Of a DNA stretch of 64,000 nucleotides, positions 1 to 8,200 are shown piece by piece. The stretch comes from Meiothermus sp. Pnk-1. GTDB taxonomy: Bacteria; Deinococcota; Deinococci; Deinococcales; Thermaceae. A program made the position numbers and the translations under genes. The stretch's first letter is position 1, and every line of letters starts with the position of its first letter. The stretch lies in the NCBI RefSeq assembly GCF_003226535.1, contig NZ_QKOB01000002.1, positions 124,001 through 188,000 on the forward strand. The letters run 5' to 3'. Under the pieces are notes generated by a model. That model was not told where the DNA came from. It worked only from the letters and a program-made list of their open reading frames with translations, and searched no databases.

Positions 1-979
1 CGGCTTCTACCACCACCTCATCCTCGCGCTCTACCCGGTCTAGCGCCGCCCCCGCCCCGGAGTCCAGCAGGTCGGGCCTCCACACGTAGGGCAAGAACGA
101 GACTTTGGTGAGTTCCGGCCCCAAAGGCCGCACCACGTTCACCGAAAGGCCCCAGGGGTAGAAGTTCAGCATCAGGTTGGGAAAGACCCAGTAGTAGTAG
201 GCCCCGATGCGCTGGCCATAGTCGGGGGAGTCTTTGGGAAGCTCGAAGGCCGTCTCGCCCGAGGCCGCTACGCCTAGCTGTAGGTTGCACCAGCCGTAGA
301 CCTCGGTGGTGTAGCTGCCGTAGTCGATCGCCGCGTTCAGCGAGGCGTGGATGAAGGGGATGTGGAAGCCCTCGAGGTAGTTGTCGCAGTACAGGGCCCA
401 GTTAGCCCGCACCAAATAGTCACGGGCCCGCGCGGGTTCGAAGTAAAACTGCTGCAGCGGCAGCCAGCCCAGGCGCTCCTCTATGGGCTTCAAGACCTCC
501 TCCAGCGGCACCGCCGGGTCTAGGCTGGCAAAGAGAAACTTACCCCGCCACAGCCCGAAGGGAACTTTGGGCAGATGGTCTTTCTCGCTGGGGAAATCCT
601 TCACCCCCTCGAACTCCGGCATGGCCTGGAAACAGCCGTCCAGGCCGAAGCGCCGCCCGTGGTAGCGGCAGCGCAGGTAGCGGGCGTTGTCCCCGGTCTC
701 AGCCACCAGCATCCCCCGGTGGGTGCAGACGTTGGAGAGGAGGTGGAGCCGGTCGTCGTGGTCGCGGGTGATCACCAGCGGCTCGTCGAGGAAGCCCTCC
801 AGCAGGGTAAAGGGCTTGACCGTGCCAGGCGCTTTGAGGTCGTCGGTGTCGCCCACCCACTGCCAGGTGCGGGCGAACACCCGCTCCTTGGCCCGTTCGA
901 AGATCTCAGGGTCTTTGTAAAACGCCGCGGGCAGGGTAGAGGCTTGGGAGATATCCGGGTGGACATACAGCTCGGGCAT
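1..979 (-). CDS. Rieske [2Fe-2S] aromatic ring-hydroxylating oxygenase, alpha subunit (3' end outside window)
   Basis: Reading the reverse strand from 979 gives a protein with a Rieske signature: CTHRG followed about 15 residues later by CRYHGRRFG, i.e. the C-x-H...C-x2-H iron-sulfur ligand set. Further on come NYLEGFHIPFIH and a D/E-rich stretch that match the mononuclear iron domain of ring-hydroxylating oxygenase large subunits (2-His-1-carboxylate site). Known family role: hydroxylation or demethylation of aromatic or quaternary-amine substrates using electrons from a reductase; the substrate cannot be read from the sequence. Two in-frame ATGs exist (985 and 979); 979 is preferred because AAGG lies about 6 bases upstream. 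The C-terminus runs off the left edge and no reductase gene is visible. Confidence 0.85.
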   Translation of the reverse strand, partial: MPELYVHPDISQASTLPAAFYKDPEIFERAKERVFARTWQWVGDTDDLKAPGTVKPFTLLEGFLDEPLVITRDHDDRLHLLSNVCTHRGMLVAETGDNARYLRCRYHGRRFGLDGCFQAMPEFEGVKDFPSEKDHLPKVPFGLWRGKFLFASLDPAVPLEEVLKPIEERLGWLPLQQFYFEPARARDYLVRANWALYCDNYLEGFHIPFIHASLNAAIDYGSYTTEVYGWCNLQLGVAASGETAFELPKDSPDYGQRIGAYYYWVFPNLMLNFYPWGLSVNVVRPLGPELTKVSFLPYVWRPDLLDSGAGAALDRVEREDEVVVEA

Positions 980-1131
980 GGGCATCCTTTCTTGTGCGGA
1001 TGGATTGGCTTTGGGTCTGGATCGGCCATCAACCGCGGGTCCGCGCTACTTCCCCGCCGCGACGATGGCTCGAGCAAAGCACAGCCGTTTCGCCTCGAGG
1101 TCAATCCAGGAGCTGCCCATAGGGTAGAGGA

Positions 1132-1137
1132 ATCATA
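1132..1137 (-). promoter_or_regulatory. possible -10 box for the Rieske oxygenase gene
   Basis: TATGAT on the reverse strand, about 150 bases upstream of the gene, in the otherwise empty gap 986-1206. No convincing -35 was found, so this is only a candidate. Confidence 0.25.
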
Positions 1138-1206
1138 GCAAAATTCCCCTTGAGGTGTCTTCCAGAGGAGATTGAGCGCCCTCGGCGCTGCTGGGCCGAG
1201 GTCTCG

Positions 1207-1866
1207 CTAATCGCCCCTGAGCCGGTAGCCCTGGCCCCACACCGTCTCAAGCCGATCCGACTCGGTGAGGAGCTTTTTGCGCAGCCGGCCAATGTAGATG
1301 TCCACCACCCGCTCGGTACCCTCGTACTCGGCGCCCCAGTGCCGCACCAGCAGTTCCTCGCGGCTGAAGATGCGCCCGGGGGCCTGGGCCAGGGTCATCA
1401 GCAGGTCGAACTCCAAAGGCGTGAGGTGCAACGTGTCGTTGTCGAGCCAGGCTTCGCGGCTGCCGGGGGAGAGCTTGAGCGAGCCCATCACGATGAGCCC
1501 CAGCCGGCCCGAACGGCGCAAGAGGGCCTTCACCCGGGCGGCCAGCTCGCGCACGCTAAAGGGTTTGGTGAGGTAGTCGTCGGCCCCGCTCTCGAGGCCC
1601 CGCACCCGGTTGGTCTCGTCGGCATGGCCGGTGAGCATCAGCACCGGCAACTGGCCGAAATTCTGGCGAATGCCCTCGAGGACTTCCCAGCCGGATTGTC
1701 GCGGCAGGCCCACATCGAGTACCACCAGATCCGCTTCCGGTACGAAGTCCATGGCCTCGACGCCGTCACGGGCCTCCAGTACGGTAAGCCCTGCCGATTT
1801 CAGGGTAGAGGCGACCAACATACGAATGCCCGGATCGTCTTCTACGACCAGTACTTTGGCTGGCAT
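1207..1866 (-). CDS. OmpR/PhoB-family response regulator
   Basis: A 219-residue two-component regulator. Receiver domain: acidic pocket E9/D10/D11, phosphoacceptor D51 (VVLDVGLP), T79 (MLTG) and K101 (TKPF). The C-terminal winged helix (about 130-219) ends with RVVDIYIGRLRKKL...VWGQGYRL, typical of OmpR-type DNA binding. The start at 1866 was chosen because the receiver fold begins there (MPAKVLVVEDD) and GGGGGAAG lies 5-6 bases upstream; the longer frame to 1935 adds unrelated residues. It lies 34 bases downstream of the DUF11 operon on the same strand, so co-transcription is possible. No histidine kinase gene is in the window. Confidence 0.9.
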   Translation of the reverse strand: MPAKVLVVEDDPGIRMLVASTLKSAGLTVLEARDGVEAMDFVPEADLVVLDVGLPRQSGWEVLEGIRQNFGQLPVLMLTGHADETNRVRGLESGADDYLTKPFSVRELAARVKALLRRSGRLGLIVMGSLKLSPGSREAWLDNDTLHLTPLEFDLLMTLAQAPGRIFSREELLVRHWGAEYEGTERVVDIYIGRLRKKLLTESDRLETVWGQGYRLRGD

Positions 1867-1900
1867 CGCGTCTTCCCCCCACCAAGGATAACCCATCGTT

Positions 1901-4900
1901 CTAAAGGATCTTGACCCTGTAACAGACCTCACCACTGCCTCCTGCGCTCACACTCCCGACGCGGACCACGACCAAACCGCTGGAGACTTCACCGGCATCG
2001 GCATCGGCACCGTCTGTCAGAATTGTACCGTTCAGGCGCAGGCTTCCGGTGACATATGCACTGAAAAAGGGAATGGGGTCGGTGATGACCACCTGGGTCA
2101 CGGTCTGGGTGCCTTGGTTGCGGTAGGCGATGCAGTACTCGAGCACCTCTCCGGGCTTGGCGAGGGCGCTGGTGGAGAAGCTGCCGCTACAGGTGCCGTT
2201 GGGGTTGGTGAGCGCCCCGCAGTTGCGCACCTGCTTGCTCAGGGTGAGTTCGCCGGGGGCTTGCACGGTGGTGGTGTCGGTGAGGGTGCGGGGGTCGCTG
2301 ACGCTGGGGTTGCCCGCCCAGACCAGGCTCGAGCCGAGCTGGGCTATATCCACGCTGCCTACAGGCTTTCCGGCGGGGATGATCCCCCGCAGCTCGAGGG
2401 CACAGGCCCGCAGGCTGCCGTCGGCCTCACGGGGCCAGCTGCTGCCTACGCTAAAGCTAAGGGGAAGGTTCTGGAAATCCTCGCCGGGGTCGAAGCTGCC
2501 GTTGCAGTTGGCGTCCAGACGGGCCTGGTAGGTAAAGCTCCCGCCGCTTTGGCTAAGGGTGACGCTTCCCAGGGTGCCGGGGCGATAGAGGTGGCTATAG
2601 GTGATGGTGCCGGGGCTGGGGGCCTGGCCGGCGCTGTTGGGGTAGAGGCGGCTCTCGCGCACCAGGCCGAAGTTGTACCCGGCGTAGCTCTGGCCGTTCG
2701 CGAAGGTGAGGGTGCGCTGGCGGGCAGCGGGGTCGGCGAAGCTCGAGGCCAGGGTGACGCTACCGCCCGCGACATTGCTGCCGGTGGCCGGGTTTTGCGG
2801 GTGCGAGAGGGTTAGGTTGCCCGCGCTGAAGAGGCTGGCCGGCAGCCACAGGGTGTAATCGCCAGAGGTATCGGTGAGGGCGGTGCGGGTGTTGGCCCCC
2901 TGGGTGGCGCTCACCGTCACCCCCGGCACCCCGCGCTCGCCCCCGTCCTGCAAGGCGTTGTTGGCGGTACCTCCTGCCTCGCCGTCATCGTAGAAAACCC
3001 GCCCGCTGACCCGGCTGCCGTTGAAGAGGCCAAAGTCCTGGCCGCCGATGTTCGAGGTGCTTACGCTAAGGCTGCGGCTGCCCGTCATGGGCTCCACGAA
3101 CAGCCAGCCCGCCGGGGGGGTGGGGGTGGTGGCGCTGGCCGAGTTCGTCACCACCAGGGTGTAACTCCCCGGCACCACCCCGTTGAAGGTAAAGCTTCCC
3201 GTACCTGCGCTCACCGCCACACTCTGCACCACGCTCCCCCCCTGCACCAGGTTGACGTAGACCGTGGGGCCGCCGCTCCAGTCCTCGGAGGGCTCGCGCA
3301 CGGCGTTGGGCTGCTGGTCCTGGTAGATCCGCCCCGAGAGGGTCACCCCCTGAACGGTGAGGGTGGCGCTGGCGGGGTTGGGGCTATTGCCCAGGTCGGT
3401 TTGCAGGGCCCCTGCGGGCAAGGTGTTGGTATAGCTACCTGGGCTGTTGCTGGTGACCTGGACGCTTACGGTGCAGGTGCCGCCCGCCGGGATCTGGGCT
3501 CCACTACCCAGGCTCACCGAACTGCTCCCGGCCGCTGCCGTTACCGAACCGCCCGGGCAGGTGGTGCTGGCCGCCGGGGAGCTGGCCACCACCAGGCCTG
3601 CGGGCAGGTTGTCTATCAGGGCGGAGGTCAGCGTGGCCACAGCGGCGTTGGAGTTGCTCAGGGTGAGGGTCAGGGTGCTGGGGCTCCCCACGGGGATGCT
3701 TCCGGGGCTGAAGGCCTTGGCCAGACCCGGCGGGGTGGGCACGCTGGCGCTGGCGCTAGCCGAGGCGGCCTGGCTGAAGGCGGTGCCCAGGGTCTGGCTG
3801 TTGTAGTCCACCCGGGCGGTGTTGGTGAGGGTCTGGCCGGCGGCGCTGGGCAGGACCTGCACCCGGAAGCGCACCGTGGCCCCCTGGGTGGGCAGGATGA
3901 GGCCGCCCTGGGTGGCGTTTGCCCCGGTGCCGAGCCGGAAGCGGACGCAAGGGGGGCTTCCGGGAAGCTCGCTGCAAGCGGAGCTGTACTCGGCGATGTC
4001 GTCGCCTGCGGCGTCGGTGAAGGTGCCGGTGGGGGCGCCGGCGGCGTTTTGCACTACCCGGAGGCTACCCGGCACGTACTGGGTCCCGGAGGGGATGGGG
4101 TCCCGCAGCACCACGTTGGTGGCCCCGTCCCCCCCGGTGTTGGTGAAGCCCACGGTGTACTCCAAAACGTCCCCCACCACCACGTTCCCGCCGTTCAGGT
4201 CCTGCACCGTCTTGGTGAAGGAGGTGGTGAGGTCGGGGGCGTAGAGGTCTATGGCGAAGGTGAAGACGCCGGGGTAGTACCAATCGCCCCCGGTTTGGAA
4301 GGCGAAAGTGGCCGAGGTGGCCCCGTTGGGCAGGCCGCTCACCTGCAGGCGGTCTATGTCAAAGCCGAGCTGGTTGATGTAATTGGGGGTCTTGCCGGAG
4401 ACGTAAGCGCCCAGATCGCTGATGGTGGAGTTGAAGAAATTGTCGGCTGGGTTGACCGCGTTGGAGAGGGTAGCGCTGAAGCTGCCGCTGTTTAGCGTCA
4501 CGCTATCGCCCTTGGTGCCCAGGTCGCCCTCGTAGGCCACCATGCCCAGCCGGGCGTTCACCGGGCCGCTCAAAGGCGTGATGAAGCCGCTGACCGTTAT
4601 GGAGACGCTGGGGTTTGAACTGGTCACCGCGGCGAAGCCATCGTAGACCCTGAGGTGGCGCAGGGGCTCGCCGGAGCGCTGGTAGACCACCACCAAGCTC
4701 CAGCCAGCGTAGGGGCTGGGGGCGGTGCCGCTGGTGTACTGGGTGGCCTGCACGTTGGCCACCCAGTAGGTGCCGCTGCCTCCGGCCTGCACCAGGGAGG
4801 TGACCTCCGCAAACCGCTGGTAGCGGATGTAGCCTGGATCTGAGTTCGCGTAGTCGGTCTGGGTAGCGGTCAGGGTCTGGTAGCCGCTCATGGCAGGCGT

Positions 4901-5284
4901 GCGGAAGCCCACCTGCGCGGGGCTGGGGGGGGCGCTGCCCTGGTACTCGGCTCCCCAGTAGAGCCCCGCCCAGAGCACCGTGGCCCCGGCGGGCAGGCTC
5001 AGCGTGGCCGAGGAGGAGTTGAAGGTGGAGGGGTCGGTGTCGGCATCCACGTAGACCATGGTGAAGTCGTTGTTGTTGAGGGGGGAGCCGGTACCGTTCC
5101 GGGCGTTCGCACACTGGCCGGCATTGCTGGCCCCGCTGGCCGTGGAGCAAGTCATCAGGGTGTTGCCGATCAGCAGGATGTCGCCCTGGGTATTGGTGTT
5201 ATAGCGGGAGGTGAAGTTGCGCACCACCTGGGCCTGGGCCAGGCCCAAGGCGAAAGCGGCCAAAACCAAAAGAAGGCGCTTCAT
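1901..5284 (-). CDS. secreted DUF11 / SdrD-B-like surface protein (operon gene 5)
   Basis: 1,127 residues. Signal peptide 1-18 (MKRLLLVLAAFALGLAQA). About 20-345 is a beta-rich domain beginning QVVRNFTSRYNTNTQGDI, of the kind found at the front of many bacterial DUF11 proteins. Two DUF11 repeats follow (about 350-650; motifs VLEYTVGFTNTG..NVVLRDPIPSG and LTLTLSNSN..LPAGL), then two SdrD-B/Cna-B-like folds (SGRIYQDQ and SGRVFYDDG), a calcium-loop-like RLDANCNGSFDPGED, and a last DUF11 unit (VLEYCIAYRNQG..VVITDPIP). Such domains build rigid surface stalks; Lys/Asn isopeptide bonds are possible but unproven. Its ATG overlaps the stop of the upstream barrel gene (ATGA), so translation is coupled. 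Function is otherwise unknown. Confidence 0.85.
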   Translation of the reverse strand: MKRLLLVLAAFALGLAQAQVVRNFTSRYNTNTQGDILLIGNTLMTCSTASGASNAGQCANARNGTGSPLNNNDFTMVYVDADTDPSTFNSSSATLSLPAGATVLWAGLYWGAEYQGSAPPSPAQVGFRTPAMSGYQTLTATQTDYANSDPGYIRYQRFAEVTSLVQAGGSGTYWVANVQATQYTSGTAPSPYAGWSLVVVYQRSGEPLRHLRVYDGFAAVTSSNPSVSITVSGFITPLSGPVNARLGMVAYEGDLGTKGDSVTLNSGSFSATLSNAVNPADNFFNSTISDLGAYVSGKTPNYINQLGFDIDRLQVSGLPNGATSATFAFQTGGDWYYPGVFTFAIDLYAPDLTTSFTKTVQDLNGGNVVVGDVLEYTVGFTNTGGDGATNVVLRDPIPSGTQYVPGSLRVVQNAAGAPTGTFTDAAGDDIAEYSSACSELPGSPPCVRFRLGTGANATQGGLILPTQGATVRFRVQVLPSAAGQTLTNTARVDYNSQTLGTAFSQAASASASASVPTPPGLAKAFSPGSIPVGSPSTLTLTLSNSNAAVATLTSALIDNLPAGLVVASSPAASTTCPGGSVTAAAGSSSVSLGSGAQIPAGGTCTVSVQVTSNSPGSYTNTLPAGALQTDLGNSPNPASATLTVQGVTLSGRIYQDQQPNAVREPSEDWSGGPTVYVNLVQGGSVVQSVAVSAGTGSFTFNGVVPGSYTLVVTNSASATTPTPPAGWLFVEPMTGSRSLSVSTSNIGGQDFGLFNGSRVSGRVFYDDGEAGGTANNALQDGGERGVPGVTVSATQGANTRTALTDTSGDYTLWLPASLFSAGNLTLSHPQNPATGSNVAGGSVTLASSFADPAARQRTLTFANGQSYAGYNFGLVRESRLYPNSAGQAPSPGTITYSHLYRPGTLGSVTLSQSGGSFTYQARLDANCNGSFDPGEDFQNLPLSFSVGSSWPREADGSLRACALELRGIIPAGKPVGSVDIAQLGSSLVWAGNPSVSDPRTLTDTTTVQAPGELTLSKQVRNCGALTNPNGTCSGSFSTSALAKPGEVLEYCIAYRNQGTQTVTQVVITDPIPFFSAYVTGSLRLNGTILTDGADADAGEVSSGLVVVRVGSVSAGGSGEVCYRVKIL

Positions 5285-8200
5285 CGGCTACCCCCCAAGA
5301 CATCCAGGCGCACATAGAACCCTTCCCGCACGGTGAGTCCACCCCCGAAGGTGTATCCTGCCGCCACCCAAAGCTCTTCCAGCAAGCGGTAGCTGCCCTC
5401 GAGGCCCCAGGCCCAGGTGGCGGCCCCCAAAGCCGGGGTGAAGGTGCGGTAGAGGGCGCCGCCGATCCCGAAGCTGCGGCCCAGGTAGTAGGTGGCCCCC
5501 AGCCCGAGCTGGTAGGTGTTGCCCGCCCCGTCGTCGGGCAGGATGCGGTAGGCCAGGCTGGGACGGAGCTGGAAGGAGGACGCGGGGTAGTAGCTGAGGG
5601 CGGCCTCGCCCTCCAGCGTCCGCTCGGTGCCGCTTTGGAGCCGGTGGTAGGTGAGCAGGGTGACGTCGCTGCCGCGCAGGGCGTAGGCCAGGGTGAAGCG
5701 GCCTTCCGGGGTGGGCAGCACCTGGTAGGTGGCGTCCAGCGAGAGGGTCTGGCGGGGGTCCAGGCTGCCCGTCGCCCCACCCCGCAGGGTGAGCTTGGCC
5801 TGGCCGTTTTGGAAGGCCACTTCGCTTCCCGCGGTGGCGGAAAACTCCCCGCTCTGGTAGCGGGCGGCCAGGCCGAAGGCACTCCCATCGGCCCCGGTGG
5901 AGAGGCTGCGCTCGTACCCGGCGTTCAGGTTGAGGCTCCATTTTTCGTCCAAGGGGAGGGGCGCCTCGAGGCCGAAGCGGGCCCGGTTGCCCTCGCCGGA
6001 AGCGCCGGGAAGCTGGTAGGAGAGGGCCAGGTTGGCCCCTCCCAACTTCTGCTTGAGCCCTAGCGAGCCCGAGAAGCCCCCGCCCCAGGTGTAGCTCACC
6101 CCCGCTTCCGCGTCGAGGTTCGCCCCCAGCGGGTAGCGGGCGTCCAGGCGGCTCACCGCCTGCGCTTCGAGGCGGAAGGGCTGGGTGTGGGTGAGCTGGA
6201 GGCTGACCCCCTCCCCCTCGTAGCGGCCCCGCAGGAGCGCTCCCAGGCTCTCGCTCTCCCAGGTGTAGGCCAGACCGGCGCCCACGGTAAAGGCCGGGTT
6301 CAGGGGTTGTTCGTAGAGGAGGGCGGTCTGGTTTTGCTGGCTGCCTACGTGCTCGAGGGCGATTTTGCCCCCCGAGCCCAGGGTGGCCGCCACACGGGCG
6401 CTGCCCTGTACCCTATCTTCCACGCCGAGGCTGGCCTGACCCTCGAGCCCTCCCTGCCGGAGGCGCCCTTCAAACCCCCAGTGGCTCTTTCCATCGAAGC
6501 TGTAGCGGGCCTGCAAGCCATAGCCCTCCGCCTCGTAGCCCACCTGGGCTCCCCACAGGAGCCGCTCGAGCTGGGCCAGCCCCAGGCCGAACCTCCAGCC
6601 CCCGCTTTTGTACTCGAGCCCCGCCCCGAAACCGATCCGGTCGCGGGGGGCGTTTTCCGGGGCATAGGTGACGCGCAGGCGCACCGGCTGGAAGTCGGGG
6701 GTGGTGGGCCAGAGCGGTTTGGCGAGGGTCAGGGTGCCGCTGGGGTAATCCAGCGTGTAGTCTTTGAGGCGCTCGAGGACGGTTTCCTGCTGGCCCTCCA
6801 ACAGCACCACCTTTTCGCTTCCCGAAAGCACCGGCTCGCCCAGGGAGTAGATCCGGGTCCCGTCGGGGAGGATCTCCCGGGTCCGGGTCGTGCCGGGCAG
6901 CAGCGCGGCGAAGCCCTTCAGGCTGAGGTCGCCCCGGGTTTCCCCGCGCAGGGCGGTGGCCGCGGGCAGATTGCTCACCCCCGGCACGCTCAAGCCGTCG
7001 GCGTAGTAGCCGAGGCTGAAATGGGGGTCGTCGTAGCGCAGGGCGATGGGGTCGTCCGAGCGCAGGGCGGGTTTGGCCTCTTGGCCCGAGCCCAGCAGGG
7101 GGAAGCGCCCGGTGGGATCCACTTGCCGGTCGAGGCCGCCGTTCAGTTGGGGGTGCCCCTGGTCGAAGCCCAGGGCGGCGTCAAGGGCTCCCTGCAAGCG
7201 GCCCTGGCCGAGGGGCAGCTCGAAGTAGCCCCGCGCATGGCCGAAAGCCTCCACGGTCTGCCCTACCCGCAGGCCGATGCTGCCTTGGTACTGGTAGAGC
7301 GTGGCCTGGCTACCCGGCACGAAGAACTCGGCGGCGCTTTGCAGGTTGTTGTAGGCCAGCTCGAGCCGCACCTGCCCAGGGGTGCTGAGGGGCTTGAGCC
7401 GCAGCACCGCCCGCCCGTCCTTGAGCAACACCTGGTACCCAGCCTCGGCGGGGAAGGCGTCGGGCTCGAGCGGTTCGGCGCCCGCGGCGGCCACCGTGAG
7501 CGGGCCGAAGCCCGAGGGCAGGCCCAGCGCGTCCTGGGCCAGCAGCTCGAACTCCAGGGGGGAGCGCCCGTCGGCCAGGAGCTTCAAGGGGCGGACCAAG
7601 AGCCGCACCGGAGCCCCGGCTAAGAAGACCTCTACCTGGTCGTGTAGCTCCCCGGCGGATAGCTCGATCCGGTTCAGCCCCGGCTTCAGCGGCAGGCCGT
7701 AGAACTCCAGCCGCTGCACGCGGGTGGACTCGTCGTACTGGGCCTTACCGAGCGATTGGGCGGTGGCTGCCTCGCCGTTTACGTATAGTTCCGGGTTTGG
7801 CCCCAAGGGCAGCTCGAGGATGACGCGGATGCGCTCCTCCCGGAACACCGTGCCCGGCTGGGGTTCGCGGATGAACCCCTGGCGTTCTCCGGCTTGCCAG
7901 GGCCGGGCTTTCTCGGCCTGGGCGAAGGACAGGGTGCCTTTGAGGAAGACTTCGCGCTCGCCGGTGCGCAGGGTCAGGGTGGGTTCTTCGAGCGCGCCCA
8001 GCGCGTCGCGGTGGCGCAGCGTATAGCTGAGGGTGCCGCGGGGCTTTACCGGGAGTTCCCAGAATAGCCGCCCCTCGGCGTCCACCTTGGGGTCGGGGAG
8101 GGGTAGCCCGTCCAGTCGGCTCGAGCCCGGCTCGTAGGTGGCCCCGCTCGGGGGGCGTTGGGTGATGAGCAACCGCTCGCCCTGGCCCTCTAGGCTAAAC

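Noticed and set aside
6187-7623. 478-residue frame antisense to the barrel gene
   Set aside because: Reverse-frame shadow with no domain match.
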